Notes under the pieces: generated by a model
What the model was told of the DNA's origin: nothing
Database searches by the model: none
What the model saw: the letters and a program-made list of their open reading frames with translations, nothing else
Source of the DNA: a virus
Strand: one strand, 5' to 3'
DNA: 27,944 bases
IMG/VR virus record: IMGVR_UViG_3300035698_008245
Coordinates: 1 to 27,944 of that record
Shown here: positions 18,163 through 25,194 of the stretch, one piece after another
How the letters are laid out: every line of letters begins with the position of its first letter
How positions within the stretch are numbered: the first letter of the stretch is position 1
Program-made: the position numbers and the translations under genes

Positions 18163-20058
18163 ATGGCACAACGTATTGCAGAATTTGATTTATGGCGGCC
18201 TGGTTACGGAGGGGCCGAGGTCAGTGTTTATATTGCGGGCACTTCCACTCTTGCGTCTCTATACACCGACGAGGCCCTGACTGTAGCGGCTTCCAACCCT
18301 CAGACACTTTCTGCGAAGGTGGCGGCGGACGGGACGAGCTACGGAAAGTTTGCTGCGCCTCTCTACACAGCCTCGTCATATTACACCTCAATTGACGGTA
18401 TAGAGAGCTCAGGCATCGTGAGAGCGCCACTGGCCGATTTCTCCGGTGAGGATATCAGCGCCGCAACCATCAAGCCAACAAGGTCGAGTTATGACCTGAC
18501 GCTTGCTAAATATTCAAATTTATCCGTAGAAGTCGCCACATATGGGGTGTTCGTTGCGGGCGCTGGCGGTGTTGCCGCCGATAACAACGCAACGATGGTC
18601 TTAGCCATTGCCGCGCTTTCAAGCGGTGGTCAAGTAATTGTTCCAGCCGGGACATACAAGGTAAATAGTTTCTCGTTGCCGGAAGGCGTTATAATTCGAG
18701 GACAGGGCCGTGAGTCCACAGTTCTTGAGAGCATCCTTGGTGACACCAGCTTTACAATCACCGGGGATCGCGCAGGCTTCAGCGACCTTACCCTTGACGG
18801 AAACAGCCTGACAGCATCTTCAGTCGGCGTGAAATCGGTTGGGAAGGATGAGATAATTTTCGATTCCGTGATTATCCGCAGGTTTAATGTCGGTGTTCAC
18901 TTCCTTGGCGGTAAGGGCCATATCTGGAATGATTTTTCAATTGAGAATACCGCTATAGGCGCAAAGCTCCACGGCGACACAGACGCAGGGGATAGCGGCG
19001 GCGGAGATTTGTTTGAGGACATGATATGGACAGGCGGGCTCGTGAGCGTCGCTTCAACCATCGGCGTTTCTATTTCCTATGAGGACGCTATTTGCCACAA
19101 CATCACCTTCCACGGCGTAGGATTTGAGAGCAATACGGGAACCGCTCTGGATATCAACGGCGCTCAATCTATCCACACCGAAGGCGTTTGGTTTAAAGGC
19201 AACACAAAGAACGTGAATATTCAGGATGATAGCGACCCGCTGACTCCCGCAACTGAGGATAATAACAAGGTAATAAACGTCCTGTTCCATGGCGGCAGAA
19301 TGAATGGCGGCGAGTTCGAGGTAACAGGTCGATGCAATAATGTAATATTGGAAAACATGAAGATTGAGGGCGTTGATTTCACACTTACGACAACGCTAGA
19401 TAATTTCTTGATTGTGCGCAATTGCTTTGAGGACTCATCGGTTACGATTTCAGGAGAAACCACAAAACTGCTGCGTGAAAGCACTACTCAGAATGGTGCG
19501 TCATTTGGCATTACGACGGACGCGACAGTCACAACAGCGTGGACAATGACCATGCATCCTGGCCAGCTTGCGTATCTTGTCGCAAAAGTAACAGCCAAGG
19601 GACGAAATGTCGTTCAAAATGCTATGTATCATGTCGGATGTGGTGCTGTCCGTCCCGGATCATCCCTAAATTATGATGGTCAGACAGCAAACTTTACGGC
19701 TGGTGCCCTTTTAACCGGAAGCACAAGTGGCGCAACGGCCAGAATACAGGCTGATTCTGATAGCGGGGCCACTGGTACTTTGACGCTCACAGACATCTCC
19801 GGTGCATTCGAGAACAACGAAACTATCGTTGATGATAACGGATCTCCCGGAAGCGCAACCTCCAACGGCACGCTGACTGCGGTTAATGTTGCGCTCGATA
19901 GTGTTGGTAATGTTTCCCTGAGAACAGACTACGAAACGAATTCTGCATGGGCGGCGCTCTTTGTTATATCCGGCGGAAGCGATATTGAATTCCGCGTTAC
20001 AGGAGCGGCCTCACAAACGGTTGAATGGTCAGTGCATATAGATGTGGTGGCGACATAA
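18163..20058 (+). CDS. Tailspike protein with beta-helix (pectate-lyase-like) domain
   Basis: A 631-aa protein with AAAGGG before the ATG. Residues about 10-80 contain the shared module (STLASLYTDEALTVAASNPQ, GKFAAPLYTASSYYTSIDG). From about 125 a right-handed beta-helix begins with the pectate-lyase-3 opening: YGVFVAGAGGVAADNNATMV, then GGQVIVPAGTYKVNSFSLPE and GVIIRGQGRESTVLE. Parallel rungs continue (ITGDRAGFSDLTLDGNSL). Residues from about 500 form a C-terminal beta domain with GATARIQADSDSGATGTLTL. Tailspikes of this class bind or cut capsule or O-antigen. Catalytic acids cannot be assigned by eye. The stop overlaps the hub gene by 1 nt. Confidence 0.85.
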   Translation: MAQRIAEFDLWRPGYGGAEVSVYIAGTSTLASLYTDEALTVAASNPQTLSAKVAADGTSYGKFAAPLYTASSYYTSIDGIESSGIVRAPLADFSGEDISAATIKPTRSSYDLTLAKYSNLSVEVATYGVFVAGAGGVAADNNATMVLAIAALSSGGQVIVPAGTYKVNSFSLPEGVIIRGQGRESTVLESILGDTSFTITGDRAGFSDLTLDGNSLTASSVGVKSVGKDEIIFDSVIIRRFNVGVHFLGGKGHIWNDFSIENTAIGAKLHGDTDAGDSGGGDLFEDMIWTGGLVSVASTIGVSISYEDAICHNITFHGVGFESNTGTALDINGAQSIHTEGVWFKGNTKNVNIQDDSDPLTPATEDNNKVINVLFHGGRMNGGEFEVTGRCNNVILENMKIEGVDFTLTTTLDNFLIVRNCFEDSSVTISGETTKLLRESTTQNGASFGITTDATVTTAWTMTMHPGQLAYLVAKVTAKGRNVVQNAMYHVGCGAVRPGSSLNYDGQTANFTAGALLTGSTSGATARIQADSDSGATGTLTLTDISGAFENNETIVDDNGSPGSATSNGTLTAVNVALDSVGNVSLRTDYETNSAWAALFVISGGSDIEFRVTGAASQTVEWSVHIDVVAT

Positions 20059-21476
20059 TGGGGCAGCTTGTTGATATAAAGCTGGACAAGAAACTCTTCA
20101 AGAATGTAGATGAGGATGCGCTAACGGCCACTTTCACGGCACTTGAAAATTGTTTTGTTACGGAATCCAGCGGACTTTCAAAGTTTCCAGGACTGAAGCA
20201 ATTTGTCGATTTCGACAGTGACGGCGATATGTATATAAATCGCAACGGTAACGACATGATGGCTGTTGGGTCTGATGGCAGAACATTCCGCATTAATACT
20301 GCGGGCGATAAGACGGAGGTCGAGGGCCCGTCGGTTCTTGGCGGGGATAGAGTGTCTTTCGCAAGGTCGCGTGACGGGCTAATGATGGCGGCAGGCCGTC
20401 AAATAATAAATTATGACGGTGAGAAAAACTCAGTTCTAAGCCCGGACGCGCCACTGTCGTCATTCGTTGGATTTGTTGACGGTTACGCGCTTGCCGTCGA
20501 GAAGGGCAGCGGTAGATTTCAACACTCAGACCTGAATAATTTTCAGTCATGGCCGGGAATAAACACATTCGGCGTCGACTCAAACCCAGATAATATCAAC
20601 GCTATGCTCGTCACACCCTACAATGAAACTCTTTTCAGCGGTGAGGAGAGCATTGAGCAGTACGAACGCTATATAGGCGGCCAAGTACCTTTCTTCAGGC
20701 GGTGGTCGATTAGTGACGGTATATCTGAGCCGGGGACGCTTTGTTACGCTGACAACAGTGTGTGGGGTCTTAACGAGAGGCTTGAGTTTGTCAGGCTTAC
20801 AGGGCAGACCACAAGAAGCGTTTCAGATGATATAGGCAAAGAGATTGAGGAGAGATATTCTTTTGCGAATCTGAGTAGCCTGAACAACGCATGGGCATAT
20901 CAGCTATTCGCTAAGGGTCAGAAGTTTATCATATTTCAATCACCTGATGCTGAAAATTCTTACGGAACAAAGGGCTTTACTGCCGTTCTGGATATACGAC
21001 GCAATCAGTGGTTTGAGATATTTGGCTGGAATGACGCGCTCGGCGTTCCCGATCTATGGCCGGGTAGATCAATATTCCACATGTGGAATAAAACCTTTGT
21101 CGGAGGTAAGGGTAAGATTTACGAGCTATCAAACGACACATATCAAAATGATGGCGAGGTGCAGCGTGCGTACATGAAGACATCGCATTTCGATAGCCTT
21201 GGCACAATCAGGATAAACAAGGTCAGAATAACCATCAAGCGCGGAGTGGGGTCGTATACGTTTAACCCTAAAATTATGTTTAGAACGAACCCTGATCAAA
21301 AAGGCTTCGGAACAATGCAATACCGGAATCTGGGTAAAACTGGGGATAATAATATGATTATTGAATTTGGCGCACAGGGAATAGCCGATACCTTTCAGTT
21401 CGAAATGTCCGTAACGGATGATTGCCCTTTTGAAATCAGGCGTCTTCAATTGGATGTTGATAAGGTGAAACGATAA
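20058..21476 (+). CDS. Tail hub / packaged-DNA stabilization protein, P22 gp10-like
   Basis: A 472-aa protein, matching the length of P22 gp10. ATG 20058 is chosen because it overlaps the tailspike stop (TAATG); upstream in-frame codons lie inside that gene. It is a beta-propeller-like tail protein: strands with FPGLKQFVDFDSDGDMYINR, DGYALAVEKGSGRFQHSDLN, ETLFSGEESIEQYERYIGG, WSISDGISEPGTLCYADNSV and GIADTFQFEMSVTDDCPFEI. gp10-like proteins sit below gp4 and close the DNA channel, and bind the spike and needle. The downstream gene overlaps by 1 nt. Order differs from P22 because four receptor proteins lie between adaptor and hub. Confidence 0.85.
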   Translation: MGQLVDIKLDKKLFKNVDEDALTATFTALENCFVTESSGLSKFPGLKQFVDFDSDGDMYINRNGNDMMAVGSDGRTFRINTAGDKTEVEGPSVLGGDRVSFARSRDGLMMAAGRQIINYDGEKNSVLSPDAPLSSFVGFVDGYALAVEKGSGRFQHSDLNNFQSWPGINTFGVDSNPDNINAMLVTPYNETLFSGEESIEQYERYIGGQVPFFRRWSISDGISEPGTLCYADNSVWGLNERLEFVRLTGQTTRSVSDDIGKEIEERYSFANLSSLNNAWAYQLFAKGQKFIIFQSPDAENSYGTKGFTAVLDIRRNQWFEIFGWNDALGVPDLWPGRSIFHMWNKTFVGGKGKIYELSNDTYQNDGEVQRAYMKTSHFDSLGTIRINKVRITIKRGVGSYTFNPKIMFRTNPDQKGFGTMQYRNLGKTGDNNMIIEFGAQGIADTFQFEMSVTDDCPFEIRRLQLDVDKVKR

Positions 21477-21937
21477 TGACAGTCCCCGACGCTCCAAGAG
21501 TTCTTGAGGAGCCCCCCAGATCCACCGGCGATCTTAATCAGGATTTCCCCGTGCTTCTTGATTGGTTTTATAGCACGTATCAGGTCATTGTATCGCTGAT
21601 AGCGTACACAACAGCCATTAAGGATGAGCTAGTCGATGCGAATACGTCCGGCGTTGCCGCGTTGCAGGAAGTGTCCACCACAATGGTTTCCGGGACGGCC
21701 ACGGTAAGCAACACAGATACGGGATCGACGGTGACTTTTGATGTTGAGCAAAAGGATACGGACTATGTTATAATGATTCAAGCAAAGTCAATAACAGGAT
21801 CTCCGCTGACGGCCTCTCTGGTTGTATCGTCAAAGACATACGGGACAGAGACGTTTTCGTTTACTGTTGCGGACGCCCCAGGCGCGGGAACATCGGTAAC
21901 ATTTGACTGGCAGCTTATAAGGGTATTGGATACATAA
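21476..21937 (+). CDS. Hypothetical tail/virion protein
   Basis: A 153-aa protein coupled to the hub by a 1-nt overlap. N-terminal VLEEPPRSTGDLNQDFPVLL and a helix-like DWFYSTYQVIVSLIAYTTAI are followed by a beta-sandwich-like C-terminal half (SGTATVSNTDTGSTVTFDVE, TFSFTVADAPGAGTSVTFDW). The helix-plus-beta-end plan recalls small tail-tip or needle-like proteins, and P22 encodes its needle gene next to gp10, but no sequence match lets me call it a needle. Virion location is inferred from context. Confidence 0.55.
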   Translation: MTVPDAPRVLEEPPRSTGDLNQDFPVLLDWFYSTYQVIVSLIAYTTAIKDELVDANTSGVAALQEVSTTMVSGTATVSNTDTGSTVTFDVEQKDTDYVIMIQAKSITGSPLTASLVVSSKTYGTETFSFTVADAPGAGTSVTFDWQLIRVLDT

Positions 21938-21982
21938 ATGAATAACAACACACCTTTCAGAAGAGTGGGGACTAAAAAATGA
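21938..21982 (+). CDS. 14-codon mini-ORF bridging two genes
   Basis: ATG 21938 directly follows the preceding TAA and its TGA overlaps the next ATG (21979-21982). The product MNNNTPFRRVGTKK is basic and short. It may only keep ribosomes on the message between the two flanking genes; its ribosome site is poor. Confidence 0.3.
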   Translation: MNNNTPFRRVGTKK

Positions 21983-23202
21983 GCAGTTATGTTGCTTCAG
22001 TCAAAGACGGTCAGCTAGTCACGAACGTAGGTAATATTAACCTTGATCAAAATTATTATAACGCGCTGGTAAATTCAGACCGTGCGAATAAGCAGAAACT
22101 TAATCTACAGCAGGGCACTACAGAATACGACTCTGCTAAAAAACAGTGGCAATACTGGTCATCGAAAAAGAACTATCTGGATGCTGTAGCTAAGTTTAAT
22201 AGGGGCGATAAGAATGTGCCTCAAGGAGTTTTGGATGTAATAAAACAGAGTTGGGAGCAATACTCTGCACCATTTACCAACCAATATGAAAGCTCAGAAG
22301 GTCTTAGAGGCCTAACTGTAGCCGCACCAACTGGAGAGGACGCTCGTGGGTATGGATTTGCAGCTTATGAGCATGGAGGCGGCGACCCTGGTGATTTAAG
22401 CAACAAAATTGGCGCAAAGGCGCAGGCGGATGCTAAAGCAAATCAGCCATTCTATGGAAAAGCAATAAAGTTGGCCGTACCAATAGCTATTGGAACGATA
22501 GGGGCGGCATTAGGGGCTGCGGCACTTGCTCCTGGTGCCTTTGGTGCGGCCGTGGGCGCAGGCGTTCCAACATCTGAAGCGTTGCTTGCCGCGCCTGCGT
22601 TTTCTTCGGCGGGATTTTCGGCGACACAACTCACCGCAGGTGCGGCGGCAGGAGCAGGTGCAGGCGCAGCAGGCGCAGCAGGCGCAGCAGGATATATCGG
22701 GCCTATCTCAGAGGCTTTGCTCGCGGCTCCGACAACATCGCCAGCAGGATTTTCCGCCGCAATTACCTCGCCCGGAATAAGCTTTGCTCCGTCCTCTGCT
22801 TTGAAGGGCGCTGTTAAGGGAGGATTACAGGGATATTTAAGGGAAGGTGATGCAAGCGGCGCTCTGAAGGGAGCGGCGGTAGGCGGGGTTACTGGTGGTT
22901 ATGGCGAGTCAATTGCCGGAAACATTGGAATAGACGCTGGGAAACCAACGTCGGCTTTCACATCAGGACTTTCAGGTGTTTCTCAGGCCCTCGTCGGAAA
23001 AATAGGACAAGGCCAAGACGAGGAAAAACCTGCGCAAGAATCCGCAGCACCGGCCATAACGCCATCAGCGGACGCGACGACACCCGCAGCGCCCCCAGAA
23101 GCGCCCCCCGAAGATAACCCAGCGGCCAATCAGAGCCAGAGAAGAGATCGTTATGTTCTGAGCGGAAACGCATACAGCGGGTCAAGGTACGCCAACTTTT
23201 AA
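21979..23202 (+). CDS. Putative internal virion/DNA-ejection protein
   Basis: A 407-aa protein. Residues 1-160 are charged and helical (MSSYVASVKDGQLVTNVGNI, KKQWQYWSSKKNYLDAVAKF). Residues 161-340 are Ala/Gly-rich and hydrophobic (KLAVPIAIGTIGAALGAAAL, GAVKGGLQGYLREGDASGAL), as in proteins that insert into membranes during ejection. An internal duplication of 18 residues (SEALLAAP with SAGFSA, residues 198-215 and 243-260) is present. The C-terminal region is Pro/Ala/Gln-rich and ends in an aromatic RYANF. Only a weak GTGGGG site precedes the ATG. Position after the tail genes supports the call; no named family is recognised. Confidence 0.65.
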   Translation: MSSYVASVKDGQLVTNVGNINLDQNYYNALVNSDRANKQKLNLQQGTTEYDSAKKQWQYWSSKKNYLDAVAKFNRGDKNVPQGVLDVIKQSWEQYSAPFTNQYESSEGLRGLTVAAPTGEDARGYGFAAYEHGGGDPGDLSNKIGAKAQADAKANQPFYGKAIKLAVPIAIGTIGAALGAAALAPGAFGAAVGAGVPTSEALLAAPAFSSAGFSATQLTAGAAAGAGAGAAGAAGAAGYIGPISEALLAAPTTSPAGFSAAITSPGISFAPSSALKGAVKGGLQGYLREGDASGALKGAAVGGVTGGYGESIAGNIGIDAGKPTSAFTSGLSGVSQALVGKIGQGQDEEKPAQESAAPAITPSADATTPAAPPEAPPEDNPAANQSQRRDRYVLSGNAYSGSRYANF

Positions 23203-23261
23203 TAGACGGATGGCTTAATGAAGCGATAATTGCTAGAATAGCTTACAAGGAGAACAAAGCA

Positions 23262-23609
23262 ATGGATTATGCTAATAACCAACAAATGCCACAGAGCGGT
23301 GTTCAATCGCCTGCTCAGCCAGCGACGGGGCAGCAACAGCCGCAGCAAGGTGAGTTTAATCAGGGTGTTCTAGATATTTTATGGCCGCGCATTCAATCTC
23401 TGAGTAAGGAAGAAATTCAGACGTTTGAATCAATCGTTACGCCGCAGACATTACCTCTTTTGTCAAAACTTTTGCCTGAGCTTCAAATGTTATTTGAGCA
23501 ATCCGGGTCAGTGCAGCAGGGCGGGCAAGAAGGGCCAATAAACTCTGCGGCTCCACAACAGGGTGGCAATCCGTTAGTGGCTGACGTTTCATCTGGATTG
23601 GTAGGATAA
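23262..23609 (+). CDS. Small Gln/Pro-rich virion-cluster protein
   Basis: A 115-aa protein with a strong AAGGAG site 9 nt before the ATG. N- and C-terminal parts are Gln/Pro/Gly-rich and disordered (QQMPQSGVQSPAQPATGQQQ, QSGSVQQGGQEGPINSAAPQ). The middle (VLDILWPRIQSLSKEEIQTF with ESIVTPQTLPLLSKLLPEL) is a helical pair. It is between two ejection-type genes and is probably a small internal component or assembly partner. Function unknown. Confidence 0.6.
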   Translation: MDYANNQQMPQSGVQSPAQPATGQQQPQQGEFNQGVLDILWPRIQSLSKEEIQTFESIVTPQTLPLLSKLLPELQMLFEQSGSVQQGGQEGPINSAAPQQGGNPLVADVSSGLVG

Positions 23610-23614
23610 GTGCT

Positions 23615-24328
23615 ATGGGATTTTGGGATTTTGCTTTAGACTTGGCACCTGCGGTTATTGCCGCAGGCGCAACGATATGGGGGGCGGACAAGGCATCTGA
23701 CGCCCAGGATGAAGCCGCCAACATCGCATTACAATCACAGCAGCGCGCCGACGCAACGCGCCGTGAGGCGACTGCGGCTGAAATGGCTGCAATTGAGACG
23801 GCTAGGCGAAATTACGAGGTTCAGCAGCAGCAGGCCTCGCCGGGGCTGACCCATATACAAGAGGTTATTGGCCGAGGTGAGGCATTAACGCCGGAGCAAG
23901 AGCGCGGCCTCGTCGATGCGCGGAGGCAAACAATCGACGCGCTTCAAGGGGGGAGCCTGAGAGGATCAGCAAGGGCAACGTCGGAAACAATCGCTGACGT
24001 CGAGGGCAGGCTTCGTGATAGTTATCTCTCACAAAACCGTAATCGTTCTGATCTAGCCGCATCGAATCTTTCAGGGCAATATTTTAATGCTGGGGATAAT
24101 GTCGCTAGATCAAACCTTGATAGTGGGGCGTCGGCCTCACGAGGCCTTATCAGTCAAGCGACAGGCCAGTTGAATACAGGGCAAAATGCTATCAATGCCG
24201 CCACGAATAAGGGCGCAATTAAGGGGCAGGCCATCGGCGATATCGGCGCGGTTATCGCCGATCAAATCAAGGGCAGTTTCGGCAAAGATCGTGATGAAAC
24301 ATACAACAAAATTGAAGGGGTTGCATAA
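23615..24328 (+). CDS. Putative internal virion/DNA-ejection protein
   Basis: A 237-aa protein. The N-terminus MGFWDFALDLAPAVIAAGAT is hydrophobic, then a long coiled-coil-like helix (SQQRADATRREATAAEMAAI, ETARRNYEVQQQQASPG). The middle ALTPEQERGLVDARRQTIDA with GSLRGSARATSETIADVEGR, followed by Gln/Asn/Ala-rich segments, resembles internal proteins of podoviruses with P22-like tails. It starts 5 nt after the preceding gene and its stop overlaps the next ATG by 1 nt. Confidence 0.65.
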   Translation: MGFWDFALDLAPAVIAAGATIWGADKASDAQDEAANIALQSQQRADATRREATAAEMAAIETARRNYEVQQQQASPGLTHIQEVIGRGEALTPEQERGLVDARRQTIDALQGGSLRGSARATSETIADVEGRLRDSYLSQNRNRSDLAASNLSGQYFNAGDNVARSNLDSGASASRGLISQATGQLNTGQNAINAATNKGAIKGQAIGDIGAVIADQIKGSFGKDRDETYNKIEGVA

Positions 24329-25194
24329 TGCCATCCATACAGCTTTTAGACGGAGCGAAATCAATTAACCCTACGAGAGACGCATATCGGCAAAAGTCCG
24401 ATGAGCTTAAAGGTGCCCGTGACGCTGATAATAAAAAGATGCGCGATGACTCGGATCGCAAAGATAACCAGATGTTGCAGGCAATCGAAATGGCTGGCGG
24501 CGGTTTTCTCGATGAGGCCAAGTTTTTCTCACAAAAAAATGGCATTCAGTTCCCAGACGGTATGCTGGAAAACAGAGGGTATATGTCCACGCTTTCCGAG
24601 GCTGGAAATCGACACCCCAGCGATCCAAAGTCTGCTGAATTGTGGACAAAGACATTTGCGTCCGCTCCTGGAACAAGCCAGGAAAAAAGAATGGCGGCGA
24701 ATGCGAAGGTTCCTGTTTTAAGTCAGGACCAGCGCTCGTATGACGCATGGGTGAAAAGACAGCAATATACGGCTGCGCACGGCGCGGCAAAAGATCAAAG
24801 TTTTACTCTTGCCCCAGGCCAAACGCGCTATGACCGATCAGGATACCCAATTGCCGCCGCTGCACCTAAGCAGGATTTCCCGACTGAGGGTAAATTCATT
24901 GAAGGTTATGTCTCCGATGCTCAAAGGGCTTCAATGGGTAACTTTGATGCTACTGGCGCTATAACGTCAGGTAAGCAGGCGTATCAGGATATTTATGGTG
25001 CAGCAGGTGGCCAACCTGCTCCAGCCGCCCCGCCGCCGCCTACTCCGCAAGGGGCTCAACAGAATGGCGTGTATGCCGTGCAGCAATTAATGCTTCAGGG
25101 ATTCCAACCGGATCAAATTATTAGCGAACTTCAGAAAAGAGGAGCGAGCCCAGAACAGGCGTTACAACTTATTAACGCAGCAGGAGTTCAGTAA
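24328..25194 (+). CDS. Putative internal virion/DNA-ejection protein
   Basis: A 288-aa protein joined to both neighbours by single-base overlaps (TAATG). It is charged at the N-terminus (RQKSDELKGARDADNKKMRD), has a middle of short helices (GFLDEAKFFSQKNGIQFPDG), and a Pro-rich linker APAAPPPPTPQGAQ near residue 235. The last 45 residues (AVQQLMLQGFQPDQIISELQ, ASPEQALQLINAAG) resemble a small helical UBA-like hairpin pair. No catalytic motif is visible. Co-translation with the polyvalent gene suggests co-packaging. Confidence 0.6.
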   Translation: MPSIQLLDGAKSINPTRDAYRQKSDELKGARDADNKKMRDDSDRKDNQMLQAIEMAGGGFLDEAKFFSQKNGIQFPDGMLENRGYMSTLSEAGNRHPSDPKSAELWTKTFASAPGTSQEKRMAANAKVPVLSQDQRSYDAWVKRQQYTAAHGAAKDQSFTLAPGQTRYDRSGYPIAAAAPKQDFPTEGKFIEGYVSDAQRASMGNFDATGAITSGKQAYQDIYGAAGGQPAPAAPPPPTPQGAQQNGVYAVQQLMLQGFQPDQIISELQKRGASPEQALQLINAAGVQ

